The position numbers and the translations under genes are program-made. Below the pieces are notes generated by a model, which worked only from the letters and a program-made list of their open reading frames with translations, did no database searches and was not told the origin of the DNA. A stretch of DNA of 42,057 nt from Solidesulfovibrio sp. (GTDB lineage: Bacteria > Desulfobacterota > Desulfovibrionia > Desulfovibrionales > Desulfovibrionaceae): contig NZ_JARKOZ010000122.1 of the NCBI RefSeq assembly GCF_029978005.1, positions 1 through 42,057 on the forward strand, written 5' to 3'. Of this stretch, positions 17,315 through 25,569 are shown piece by piece. Every line of letters begins with the position of its first letter. The stretch's first letter is position 1.

Positions 17315-19027
17315 ATGCCGTTTGACCGCCGCGCTGGGGGGACGGGGAGGACCGCCGCCGGGCCGCTTTGGCCGGACGTCCTGGCCGGCCTGACCTTGTG
17401 GGGCGTGCTCGTGCCCGAGGCCCTGGCCTACGCCGGCATGGCCGGCCTGCCCGTGGCCGCGGGCCTGTACACGCTTTTGGCGTCGCTGCCGCTCTATTTC
17501 CTCTTCGGCGGCAGCCCGGTCCTGGTCTGCGCCGCCACCTCCGCCGAATCCATCATGATGGCCGCCGTCGTCGCCCCCCTGGCCGGGGGCGACCCAGTCC
17601 GCTACGCCGCGCTCACGGCCCTGCTCGTACTGCTCACGGGCCTGGTCTTCCTGGTCTCCGGGCTCATGCGCCTGGGCCGCGTCACCTCTTTTTTGTCCAA
17701 GCCCGTCATGACCGGCTTCATCAGCGGCCTGGCCGTCTACATCGCGGCCAACCAGCTCCACAAGCTCCTGGGCCTGCCCCGGGGCCACGGCGACACCTTC
17801 ATGCAGGTTCTGCAACTGGCCGCCGACATCGGGCGCTGCAACCAGTCCGCCCTGGCCGTGGGCCTGTCGGCCCTGGCCCTGCTTTTCGCCCTGGAACGGT
17901 GGACGCCGCGCCTGCCGGCCGGGTTTTGCGTCATGGCGCTCGGCATCGCCGTCTCGCGCCTTCTGGATCTCGAGGCCCGGCACGGCGTGGAGGTGGTGCG
18001 CGGCGTCGCCACCGGCCTTCCCGGCCTGGTCGCGCCGGCCTGGGGCATCGCCGACGTGCGGGCCGTGTTCCCGGCGGCGGTGGGCCTGGCCCTGGTGGCC
18101 TTTTCCCAGGCTTTGGGCGCGGCGGAAAGCTACGCCCGGCGTTTCGGCAGCCGGGTCGACGCCGACCGGGAGCTGCGTGCCCTGGGCCTGGCCAACCTCG
18201 GCTCCGCGTTTCTGGGGGGACTGCTCGCCGGCGGCAGCATGTCCTCCACGGCGGTCAACGTCGCGGCCGGGGCGCGCAGCCGCGTCTCCTCCCTGGCCAC
18301 GGCGGTCCTGGTCGTCCTGACCCTGTGCTTCCTGACCCCGGTCTTCGCGGGCCTGCCCGAATCCGTGCTCGGGGCCGTGGTGATGCACGCCGTCATCAAG
18401 CTGTTCAAGCTCGGGGAGCTCAGGCGCTACCGGGCCATCAACCGCTACGAGTTCGTGCTCTCCCTGATCGCGCTTTTAGGCGTCGTGGTCCTCGACATCC
18501 TGCCCGGGCTGGTCCTGGCCGTGTCCGCCTCGCTTCTGCGCCTGATCGTCTTCGCCAGCGGCGTGGGCCTGTCCGTCCTGGGCCGGCTCGACGGCTGCGC
18601 CGTGGCCTGGGTGGACACGGCCCTGCACCCCGGAGCGCGGGAAATCCCGGGCCTCAAGGCCCTGCGCATGGAAGGGGCGCTTTTCTTCGCCAACGCCGAG
18701 AAGTTCCACGACGCGGTCCTGGCCCGGTGCGGGGCCGGCACGGGCGTGCGCGTCCTTGTCCTGCAACTCATGGCCAACCGCCGCCTCTGCGTCACCGGCG
18801 CGGACATGCTGCGCGAGCTGGCCGGGGAGCTGCGGGCCATGTCCGTGCGCCTGGTCCTGGTCGACCTGGCCCCGCAGGCCCTGCGCATGCTGCGCGACGA
18901 CGGCGTCATGGAGATCGTCGGCGAAGACAACGTCTACCCGAGCGTGGAACTGGCCGCGGCGGCCGTGGAGGGGAGCCTCGTCGCCGGGGCCGGGGGGGCC
19001 GGCGGGGAGGGGAGCGGCGAGGCCTAA
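17315..19027 (+). CDS. SulP-family anion permease with C-terminal STAS-like domain
   Basis: 570 aa inner-membrane transporter, sulfate permease/SLC26-like. The N-terminal Sulfate_transp region shows PDVLAGLTLWGVLVPEALAY, SKPVMTGFISGLAVYIAANQL, ALGAAESYARRFGSRVDADRE and the GGLLAGGSMSSTAVN motif, with about a dozen hydrophobic helices up to about residue 420. A STAS-like domain follows (about 430-555), but its usual DxSG-type motif is not clear (VLVLQLMANRRLCVTGADML). The C-terminus is a Gly/Ala/Glu-rich tail. ATG 17315 has a GGGGGAGGGG ribosome-binding tract. It starts 40 bases after the pump gene and could be co-transcribed with it. The anion could be sulfate, bicarbonate or a dicarboxylate. 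Its stop overlaps the convergent SIS gene by four bases. Confidence 0.88.
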   Translation: MPFDRRAGGTGRTAAGPLWPDVLAGLTLWGVLVPEALAYAGMAGLPVAAGLYTLLASLPLYFLFGGSPVLVCAATSAESIMMAAVVAPLAGGDPVRYAALTALLVLLTGLVFLVSGLMRLGRVTSFLSKPVMTGFISGLAVYIAANQLHKLLGLPRGHGDTFMQVLQLAADIGRCNQSALAVGLSALALLFALERWTPRLPAGFCVMALGIAVSRLLDLEARHGVEVVRGVATGLPGLVAPAWGIADVRAVFPAAVGLALVAFSQALGAAESYARRFGSRVDADRELRALGLANLGSAFLGGLLAGGSMSSTAVNVAAGARSRVSSLATAVLVVLTLCFLTPVFAGLPESVLGAVVMHAVIKLFKLGELRRYRAINRYEFVLSLIALLGVVVLDILPGLVLAVSASLLRLIVFASGVGLSVLGRLDGCAVAWVDTALHPGAREIPGLKALRMEGALFFANAEKFHDAVLARCGAGTGVRVLVLQLMANRRLCVTGADMLRELAGELRAMSVRLVLVDLAPQALRMLRDDGVMEIVGEDNVYPSVELAAAAVEGSLVAGAGGAGGEGSGEA

Positions 19028-19626
19028 TTGTCGCCGTAGAGCTCGAGGAAGATGTCCAGCCAGCAGTGGAGCAGGGCCTGGTGTCCGGCCTCGGCCAGGC
19101 CGTAGGTGGGGGCCGGAATCCAGAAATTGAGGTCCCCCATGCGCCGGGAGCGGTTGTCGGCCTTCATGCCGGACACGGTGATGACCTTGAGGTCCAGGCG
19201 ACGGGCCGTCTCGATGGCCCGCACGACGTTGGGCGAGTTGCCCGAGCTGCTCACCGTGACCAGCAGGTCGCCCGGGTTGGCGAACCGGGCCAGGGGCACG
19301 GCGAAGCATTCCTCGTAGCGGATGTCGTTGCTGATCGCGGTCATGAGCGCCACGTCGTTGAAGGCCATGGCCCGGCAGCCGCAGTTCTTGCTGAAGTCGG
19401 CGGCCATGTGGGAGGCCATGGCGGCGCTGGCCCCGTTGCCGATGAAGAACATGGTCTGGTCGGCCTGCTTGGCCTCGTGGCACATGGCGCACCATTCGAG
19501 CAGGCCCTGCTCCTGGGGCAGTTCGCGGCTTTCGCCGTCGGTGACGGCCATGGCCGCGAGGGCCTTGTGCAGGGCGTCCAGGTAGGACGCGTAGCGCGTG
19601 GGGCTGGGGATCTGGTCGTTGTGCAT
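19024..19626 (-). CDS. SIS-domain phosphosugar isomerase/binding protein (GmhA-like)
   Basis: 200 aa cytoplasmic protein with a single SIS domain. The sugar-phosphate loop FFIGNGASAAMASHMAADF and the SIS signature VSSSGNSPNVVRAIE are clear, with overall resemblance to sedoheptulose-7-phosphate isomerase GmhA (NDIRYEE matches its NDYGYEE). The GmhA C-terminal segment RIQEAH is GLAEAGH here, so the conserved Gln is absent and the exact reaction is uncertain. Start ATG 19626 has GGAGG about 6 bases upstream. It is transcribed alone, divergent from the histidine kinase and convergent with the SulP gene (4-bp overlap of stops). A role in heptose synthesis for LPS is possible but unproved. Confidence 0.75.
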   Translation of the reverse strand: MHNDQIPSPTRYASYLDALHKALAAMAVTDGESRELPQEQGLLEWCAMCHEAKQADQTMFFIGNGASAAMASHMAADFSKNCGCRAMAFNDVALMTAISNDIRYEECFAVPLARFANPGDLLVTVSSSGNSPNVVRAIETARRLDLKVITVSGMKADNRSRRMGDLNFWIPAPTYGLAEAGHQALLHCWLDIFLELYGDN

Positions 19627-19771
19627 GGGCGGCCTCCGTGGGGCGTTGCCTCGCCCCTTGCCGCTCTCGTTAAGCCACAACGGGGCCTTGGGCAAGCCGG
19701 CGGCGGCTCCGGCGGCGTCGCCCGCGCCCGGGGGAATTGACGCGCCCGGGGAAACGCGGCAGGGCATGGCC

Positions 19772-21520
19772 ATGAACGGTCGCGCCCCGCGCTTGTTCCT
19801 CCTGGCCTGCCTTTGCCTGCTGGCGCTTTCCGTCCTGGAGCCGGTCCCGGCCCGTGCCGCCGAGACCTGGGACGCCGCCCGGGACATTCCCGGAATCCTG
19901 CGCCCGGTCCGGGTCGGCGGCGACCGGGACTACCCGCCCTACGAATTCCTGGACAAGGACGGCCAGCCGGCCGGCTTCAACGTGGACCTCACCCGGGCCG
20001 TGGCCGAGGTCATGGGCATGCGGGTGGAATTTCGCCTCGGGGCCTGGGCCCGGGAGCTGCAAGCCCTCAAGGACGGCGAGGTGGACCTCCTCCAGGGCAT
20101 GACCTATTCCGACGAGCGCGACCAGTATATGGACTTCGCCCCCCACATCATCGTCAACCACGCCATCTTCGCCCGCCGCGACACCGCGCCCGTGTCCAAC
20201 CTGGACGAGCTGGCCGGCAGGAAGGTCATCGTGCACCGCGGCGGCTACATGCACGACACCCTGGCCGCCAAGGGCTTCGAAAAGGACCTCATCCTGTCCG
20301 ACACCCCGGCCGACGGCCTGCGCCTTTTGGCCTCGGGCCAGGGCGACTACGCCGTGGTGGCCATGCTGCCGGGCAGCTACATCATCCGCGAGAACAAGCT
20401 CGACAACATCCAGGCCGTGGCCCGGTCCGTGGCCACGGTGCGCTACGGTTACGCCGTGCCCCAGGGCCGCGAGGCCCTGCTCGCCCGCTTCAGCGAGGGC
20501 CTGGCCATCCTGCGCGAGACCGGGCGCTACCAGGCCATCCACGACAAGTGGCTGGGCGTGCTCGAGGACGGCAAGGTCCGCTGGGAGACCATCGGGCTCT
20601 ACGTCGGGGCCGTGGTGACCCCGCTTCTGACGCTCCTTGGCGGCTCCATGCTGTGGACCCATTTCCTGCGCAAGCAGGTGGCCCAGCGCACGCGCTCCCT
20701 GACCGAGGCCATGGAGGAGCTTTCCCGCAACCAGCGCCAGCTGGTTCAGGCCGACAAGATGGCGGCGCTCGGCATCCTGGTCTCGGGCGTGGCCCACGAG
20801 ATCAACAATCCCAACGGCTTGATCCTGCTCAACATCCCCATCCTGCGCAAGGTCCAGGCCGACGTCCTGCGCCTGCTCGACTCCTGGCGCGAACGGGAAG
20901 GGGAGTTCACCCTGGGCGGCATCGCCTACGGCCGCATGCGCCAGGAACTGCCCAAAATGCTCGAGGAGATGCAGGAGGGGGCGCTTCGCATCAAGCGCAT
21001 CGTCAACGACCTCAAGGATTTCGCCCGCAGGGAGGAGGGGGCCGGCAAGGCGCTCATCGACGTGGGCGACGCCTCGCGCAAGGCCGTGCGCCTGGTCGAG
21101 TCCACCATCCGCAAGCACACCGAACACTTCACCGTGGACTACGAAAAGGACCTGCCGCTGGTCTGGGGCAATTCCCAGCGCATCGAACAGGTGGTGGTCA
21201 ACCTCATCCTCAACGCCTGCCAGGCCCTGCCGGACAAAAGCCGCGGCATCGCCATCTCCACCCGCCACGACGCGGCGCGCGGCAAGGTGATCCTGTGCGT
21301 GCGCGACGAGGGCAGCGGCATCGCCCCGGAGCATCTGCCCCACCTGACCGACCCCTTCTTCACCACCAAGCGCGACGCGGGCGGCACGGGACTGGGCCTT
21401 TCCGTCTCCGCCGGCATCCTCAAGGAGCACGGCGGCGCGATCACCTTTGAATCCTGCTTCGGGGAGTGGACCATGGCCTGCATGGAGCTGCCCGCGGCCA
21501 GGGAGGAGTCCGGCGCGTGA
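19772..21520 (+). CDS. Sensor histidine kinase with periplasmic SBP3-type sensor domain
   Basis: 582 aa. Signal sequence at residues 6-30, then a solute-binding-protein family 3 domain (about 40-265, PVRVGGDRDYPPYEFLDKDG, VDLLQGMTYSDERDQYMDFA). One membrane helix follows (about 274-298), then a HisKA domain with phospho-accepting His342 in LVSGVAHEINNPNGL, and an HATPase domain (N box VVNLILNACQAL, G1 DEGSGIAP, G2 GGTGLGLSVSAGIL). It should sense a small periplasmic ligand, by family an amino acid or organic acid, and phosphorylate the regulator encoded next, whose start overlaps its stop (GTGA). The start is ambiguous between ATG 19766 and 19772; AGGG at 19761-19764 spaces better to 19772. 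Position next to the dicarboxylate cluster suggests a carboxylate-related signal. Confidence 0.88.
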   Translation: MNGRAPRLFLLACLCLLALSVLEPVPARAAETWDAARDIPGILRPVRVGGDRDYPPYEFLDKDGQPAGFNVDLTRAVAEVMGMRVEFRLGAWARELQALKDGEVDLLQGMTYSDERDQYMDFAPHIIVNHAIFARRDTAPVSNLDELAGRKVIVHRGGYMHDTLAAKGFEKDLILSDTPADGLRLLASGQGDYAVVAMLPGSYIIRENKLDNIQAVARSVATVRYGYAVPQGREALLARFSEGLAILRETGRYQAIHDKWLGVLEDGKVRWETIGLYVGAVVTPLLTLLGGSMLWTHFLRKQVAQRTRSLTEAMEELSRNQRQLVQADKMAALGILVSGVAHEINNPNGLILLNIPILRKVQADVLRLLDSWREREGEFTLGGIAYGRMRQELPKMLEEMQEGALRIKRIVNDLKDFARREEGAGKALIDVGDASRKAVRLVESTIRKHTEHFTVDYEKDLPLVWGNSQRIEQVVVNLILNACQALPDKSRGIAISTRHDAARGKVILCVRDEGSGIAPEHLPHLTDPFFTTKRDAGGTGLGLSVSAGILKEHGGAITFESCFGEWTMACMELPAAREESGA

Positions 21521-22926
21521 CCACCGTTCCCTATCCCGCCTTCGGCATCCTCATCGTGGACGACGAGCCGGCCTGGCTGCGCTCGCTGTCGCTGACCCTC
21601 GAATCCTCGGCCGGCATCACCAACACGTTCCTGTGCCAGGACAGCCGCGAGGTGCTCGCGCTCCTCGACAAGGGCGGCGTCGGCCTGGTGCTGCTCGACC
21701 TCACCATGCCGGGGCTCTCCGGCGAGGAGCTGCTCGCGGCCATCGCCGAGCGCCATCCCGACGTGACCGCGATCATCATAAGCGGCGTGAGCCAGCTCGA
21801 CACGGCCGTGCGCTGCATGAAGCTCGGGGCCTTCGACTACTACGTCAAGACCGACGAGGAGGACCGCATCGTCGGCGGCGTGCTGCGGGCCATCCGCATG
21901 CAGGAGCTGCGCGACGAGAACCTGGCCGTCAAAAGCCGGCTGGTGGCCGGCGGCCCGGCCCATCCCGAGGCCTTTTCCGGCATCGTCACCCGCTCCCGGG
22001 CCATGCACGCGGTGTTCGCCTACATCGAGGCCGTGGCGGCCAGCCCCCAGCCCCTGCTCGTCAGCGGCGAATCGGGCGTGGGCAAGGAGAACCTCGTGCG
22101 CGCCGCCCATGCCATAAGCGGCCGCGACGGGCCGCTCGTGGCCGTCAACGTGGCCGGCCTCGACGACGGCGTGTTCGCCGACACGCTCTTCGGCCACGTG
22201 CGCGGGGCCTACACCGGGGCCGACGCCCCGCGCCGGGGCATGATCGAGGAGGCGGCCGGAGGCACGCTTTTTCTCGACGAGATCGGCGACCTGTCCGTGG
22301 CCTCCCAGGTCAAGCTCCTGCGCCTGCTCCAGGAGGGCGAATACTTTCCGCTGGGCAGCGACCAGCCCAAGCGGCTGCGCGCCCGGGTGGTGGTGGCCAC
22401 CCACCGCGACCTAGCCGTGGACGAAACCGAGGGCCGATTCCGGCGCGACCTCTACTTCCGGCTGCGCACCCACCACGTCCACATCCCGGCCCTTCGCGAG
22501 CGCAAGGAGGACATCGAGCCGCTTCTGCGCCATTTCCTGGCCGAGGCCGCCGCAGCCATGGGCAAGCCCGTGCCCACCGCGCCGCCGGAGCTGGCCGGCT
22601 GCCTGGCCGCCTACCATTTCCCGGGCAACATCCGCGAGCTGCGGGCCATGGTCTTCGACGCCGTGAGCCTGCACGCCGGCCGCATGCTGTCCATGAAGAC
22701 CTTCCTGGCGGCCATGGACCGGGTCCAGCCCTGTCCCGCCCCCGCGCCGGCGCTCAACCCCTTCGCCCCCTTCGAGCAGCTGCCGACCTTCGCCGAGGCG
22801 GCCCGCTTCCTGGTGGACGAGGCTCTTTCCCGCTCGGGCGGCAATCAGACCCTGGCCGCGAGGCTGCTCGGCATTTCCCAGCCGGCGCTCAGCAAACGCC
22901 TCAAGCACGCCGCCAAACCCTCATAA
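21517..22926 (+). CDS. NtrC-type sigma-54-dependent response regulator
   Basis: 469 aa. Receiver domain with acidic pair VDDE, phosphorylated Asp61 (LLDLTMPG) and Lys111. AAA+ domain with Walker A GESGVGKE (184-191), the sigma-54 contact loop GAYTGA (about 230-235, variant of GAFTGA) and Walker B GTLFLDE. C-terminal Fis-type helix-turn-helix (GGNQTLAARLLGISQPALSK). The GTG start at 21517 overlaps the kinase stop and has GGAGG about 8 bases upstream; a longer frame to 21466 lacks support. It should activate sigma-54 promoters from upstream palindromes. Two such palindromes and a sigma-54-like promoter lie directly downstream, before the dicarboxylate cluster. Confidence 0.93.
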   Translation: MTTVPYPAFGILIVDDEPAWLRSLSLTLESSAGITNTFLCQDSREVLALLDKGGVGLVLLDLTMPGLSGEELLAAIAERHPDVTAIIISGVSQLDTAVRCMKLGAFDYYVKTDEEDRIVGGVLRAIRMQELRDENLAVKSRLVAGGPAHPEAFSGIVTRSRAMHAVFAYIEAVAASPQPLLVSGESGVGKENLVRAAHAISGRDGPLVAVNVAGLDDGVFADTLFGHVRGAYTGADAPRRGMIEEAAGGTLFLDEIGDLSVASQVKLLRLLQEGEYFPLGSDQPKRLRARVVVATHRDLAVDETEGRFRRDLYFRLRTHHVHIPALRERKEDIEPLLRHFLAEAAAAMGKPVPTAPPELAGCLAAYHFPGNIRELRAMVFDAVSLHAGRMLSMKTFLAAMDRVQPCPAPAPALNPFAPFEQLPTFAEAARFLVDEALSRSGGNQTLAARLLGISQPALSKRLKHAAKPS

Positions 22927-22936
22927 CACGGAGGAA

Positions 22937-22959
22937 GGCCATAACCCGGGGTTATGGCC
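22937..22959. promoter_or_regulatory. Palindromic activator site 1 (ATAACC-N3-GGTTAT)
   Basis: Ten-base arms GGCCATAACC and GGTTATGGCC are separated by CGG. The site shares the ATAACC/GGTTAT core with a second palindrome 68 bases away. It is centred about 180 bases upstream of the start predicted for the sigma-54 promoter at 23102, the usual range for NtrC-type enhancers. Binding by the adjacent regulator is inferred. Confidence 0.7.
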
Positions 22960-23004
22960 GGCAACCTCCCGGGAATACGTGTTTTCACGTGCTGCCGGCC
23001 GCGG

Positions 23005-23028
23005 CCCCCATAACCTGGGTTATGGGGG
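23005..23028. promoter_or_regulatory. Palindromic activator site 2 (ATAACC-N2-GGTTAT), possibly also a terminator
   Basis: Eleven-base arms CCCCCATAACC and GGTTATGGGGG are separated by TG, the same core as site 1. Its centre lies about 111 bases upstream of the predicted sigma-54 start. On the plus strand it is followed by TTTT, so it could also terminate the kinase-regulator transcript. The shared core with site 1 favours a protein-binding role. Confidence 0.65.
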
Positions 23029-23101
23029 TTTTCGCCGTTTTCAGCCCGGATTTGTGAAATTTCTCCTTATATTCTTGCCCTCTGCGCCGACGTCACGGGT
23101 C

Positions 23102-23117
23102 TGGCATCCATCCTGCT
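23102..23117 (+). promoter_or_regulatory. Sigma-54 (-24/-12) promoter for the dicarboxylate cluster
   Basis: TGGCAT-CCATC-CTGCT matches the TGGCAC-N5-TTGCW consensus. The invariant GG (23103-23104) and GC (23115-23116) have the required 10 bases between them. The predicted transcript start is near 23128, giving a leader of about 130 bases before the DASS gene. The adjacent sigma-54 activator gene and palindromes support it. Confidence 0.68.
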
Positions 23118-23259
23118 TTCTTTCGTCGCAAAGGCTGTTTCGCCATGCGGCCTCGCTTCGCCCGGGCACGACGGGACGGCCGTCGTGCCCGGCCTCGCGC
23201 GGACAGGCGCAGGCACGGCGAGCGGATCGAAACGACGCACCCAAAGGAGACCCCACCAC

Positions 23260-24690
23260 ATGCAACGCGCCCTCAAAGCTCTCGCTCCGGTGCTGCTCGG
23301 CCTGGTGATCTGGCTTCTGCCGGCTCCCCAAGGCCTGACGCCCGCCACCTGGACCTATTTCGCCCTGTTCGCCGCCGTGGTGCTGGCCCTCGTCCTCGAA
23401 CCCGTGCCCCCGGCCCTGGCCGGGCTCATCGGCGTGACCCTGGCCGGCATCCTGCGTCTGGTGCCCGTGACCCCGGGCAAGGTCCCGTCCCCGGGCGACG
23501 CCGTCAAATGGTGCCTGTCCGGCTTTTCCAACGGCACGGTCTGGCTCATCTTCGCCGCCTTCATGTTCGCCCTGGGCTACGAGAAGACCGGCCTCGGCAA
23601 GCGCCTGGGGCTCACGCTCATCCGGCGCATGGGCAAAAAGACCCTGGGCCTGGGCTACGCCGTGGCCCTGGCCGACCTGATCCTGGCCCCCTTCATGCCG
23701 TCCAACACCGCCCGAAGCGGCGGCACCATCTTCCCCATCATCAAGAACATCCCGCCGCTGTACGGCTCCACCCCCGAGGAGAATCCCCGGGGCATGGGCG
23801 CGTACCTCATGTGGACGGCGCTGGCCACCACCTGCGTCACTTCGTCCATGTTCCTGACGGGCCTGGCCCCCAACGTCCTGGCCCAGTCCCTGGTGGAGAA
23901 GACGGCCCACGTGTCCCTGGGCTGGAGCCAGTGGTTCGTCGGCGTGCTGCCCGTGGGCGTCATTTTGTTCCTGGCCACGCCCCTTTTGACCTACATCCTC
24001 TATCCGCCGACCCAGAAGACCTCGGAAAACGCCCCCACCTGGGCCGCCGAGGAGCTGCGCAAGCTCGGCCCCCTGACCGGCCGCGAGATCGCCATGGCCG
24101 TGCTGGCCCTGGGCGCGCTGCTCGGCTGGATCTTCCTCAAGGACTACGTGGACGCCACCATGGTCGCCCTGGCCGCCATCTGCATCATGGTCGTGGGCCG
24201 GGTGGTCACCTGGAACGACGTCATCGGCTACAAGCAGGCCTGGAACGTGCTGGCCTGGTTCGCGACACTGGTCACCCTGGCCGACGGCCTGGGCAAGACG
24301 GGCTTCCTCAAGTGGTTCGCCGAGGCCGCCGCCGTGCATTTGCAGGGCATGTCGCCCACGGCCACGCTGCTCGGCCTGACCCTGATCTTCTTCTTCAGCC
24401 ACTACATGTTCGCCAGCGTCACGGCCCACGTGGCCGCGCTTTTGCCCGTCATGCTGGCCACGGCCATGGCCGTGCCCGGGCTCGATATCGCCACGGCCTC
24501 CATGGTCCTTTGCGCCACGCTCGGCATCATGGGCATCATCACCCCCTACGGCACCGGCCCCTCGCCCATCTATTTCGGCTCCGGCTACGTCAAGAGCAAG
24601 GAATTCTGGGTGCTCGGAGGCATCTTCGGCGTCATCTACCTCGGCGTCTTCCTGCTCGTGGGCTTTCCCTGGATCGTGTCCCGGGGCTAG
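23260..24690 (+). CDS. DASS-family di/tricarboxylate transporter (CitT/TtdT-like)
   Basis: 476 aa, about 12 hydrophobic segments, inner membrane. The signature PSNTARSGGTIFPIIKNI closely resembles CitT/TtdT-type transporters, as do YPPTQKTSENAPTWAAEEL and the C-terminal GIMGIITPYGTGPSPIYFGS. Relatives exchange citrate, tartrate or C4-dicarboxylates for succinate, or co-import with sodium. Linkage to fumarase and fumarate reductase suggests malate or fumarate uptake with succinate exit (inference). ATG 23260 is used because AGGAGA lies about 10 bases upstream and the protein then begins with its first membrane helix. It is the first gene of a seven-gene unit behind the sigma-54 promoter candidate. 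Confidence 0.9.
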   Translation: MQRALKALAPVLLGLVIWLLPAPQGLTPATWTYFALFAAVVLALVLEPVPPALAGLIGVTLAGILRLVPVTPGKVPSPGDAVKWCLSGFSNGTVWLIFAAFMFALGYEKTGLGKRLGLTLIRRMGKKTLGLGYAVALADLILAPFMPSNTARSGGTIFPIIKNIPPLYGSTPEENPRGMGAYLMWTALATTCVTSSMFLTGLAPNVLAQSLVEKTAHVSLGWSQWFVGVLPVGVILFLATPLLTYILYPPTQKTSENAPTWAAEELRKLGPLTGREIAMAVLALGALLGWIFLKDYVDATMVALAAICIMVVGRVVTWNDVIGYKQAWNVLAWFATLVTLADGLGKTGFLKWFAEAAAVHLQGMSPTATLLGLTLIFFFSHYMFASVTAHVAALLPVMLATAMAVPGLDIATASMVLCATLGIMGIITPYGTGPSPIYFGSGYVKSKEFWVLGGIFGVIYLGVFLLVGFPWIVSRG

Positions 24691-24729
24691 CGAACGGGTC
24701 GTTTCACAAGACGAATGCAAGGAGCAAGC

Positions 24730-25569
24730 ATGCGCACCATTCCCAAAGAAACCGTGGTCGATGCCGTGGCCGCCATGTGCATCGAAGCCAACCGCTACCT
24801 GCCGGCCGACGTCCTGGGCTCCTTCGCCCGGGCCAAGGAGGCCGAAACCCTGCCGGCGGCCAGGGAGATCTTCGGCCAGCTCGAGGAAAACGCGGCGCTG
24901 GCCGCCAAGACCGGCCTGCCGCTGTGTCAGGACTGCGGCCTCGGCGTCTTCTTCGTCGAGGCGGGCGAGGGCGTGCGCCTGGAAGGCGCGACCCTGCGCG
25001 AAGCCATCAACGAGGGCATGGTCAAGGGCTACCAGGACGGCTACCTGCGCAAGTCCACCTGCGACCCCTTCACCCGGAAAAACGTGGGCGACAACTCCCC
25101 GGCAGTCATCCACTTCGACCTGGTGCCGGGCGAGAGCCTGAAAATCTGCATGATGGCCAAGGGCGGCGGCTCGGAGAACATGTCCCGGGTCATGATGCTC
25201 GCCCCGGCCCAGGGTTGGAAGGGCATCCGCGAGTGCGTCATCCGCCGCGTGGCCGAGTCCGGCTCCAACCCCTGTCCGCCCATCCTGGTCGGCGTGGGCA
25301 TCGGCGGCAACTTCGAGCTGGCCGCCATCAATTCCAAGAAGGCCCTCCTGCGCGAGGTGGACGACGTCCATCCCGATCCCGAGGTGGCGGCCATGGAAGC
25401 CGACCTGCTGGCCTCCATCAACCGCCTGGGCATCGGGCCCATGGGACTTGGCGGGGCCACCACCTGCCTCGGCGTCAAGGTCAAGGTCGCGCCCTGCCAC
25501 CTGGCCAGCCTGCCGCTGGCCGTCAACATCCAGTGCCACAGCGCCCGGCACAAGGAGGTCACCCTCTAA
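24730..25569 (+). CDS. Class I fumarate hydratase, alpha subunit
   Basis: 279 aa iron-sulfur hydro-lyase subunit. The cluster cysteines are expected at about C66 (PLCQDCG), C182 (NPCPPILVGVG) and C269 (IQCHSARH). KNVGDNSPAVIHFDLVPGE, MAKGGGSENMS and GLGGATTCLGVKV are typical of two-subunit fumarases and differ from the TtdA-like alpha at 943. The start has AGGAG 6 bases upstream. Its stop overlaps the beta-subunit ATG by one base (TAATG). Placed after a dicarboxylate transporter and before fumarate reductase, it most likely converts malate to fumarate for reduction. Class I fumarases are oxygen-sensitive, consistent with an anaerobe. Confidence 0.92.
   Translation: MRTIPKETVVDAVAAMCIEANRYLPADVLGSFARAKEAETLPAAREIFGQLEENAALAAKTGLPLCQDCGLGVFFVEAGEGVRLEGATLREAINEGMVKGYQDGYLRKSTCDPFTRKNVGDNSPAVIHFDLVPGESLKICMMAKGGGSENMSRVMMLAPAQGWKGIRECVIRRVAESGSNPCPPILVGVGIGGNFELAAINSKKALLREVDDVHPDPEVAAMEADLLASINRLGIGPMGLGGATTCLGVKVKVAPCHLASLPLAVNIQCHSARHKEVTL

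Noticed and set aside
22997-23034. Palindrome at 23005-23028 read purely as the terminator of the regulator gene
   Set aside because: Possible because TTTT follows, but the same core recurs 68 bases upstream in a different flank, so a protein-binding role was preferred.
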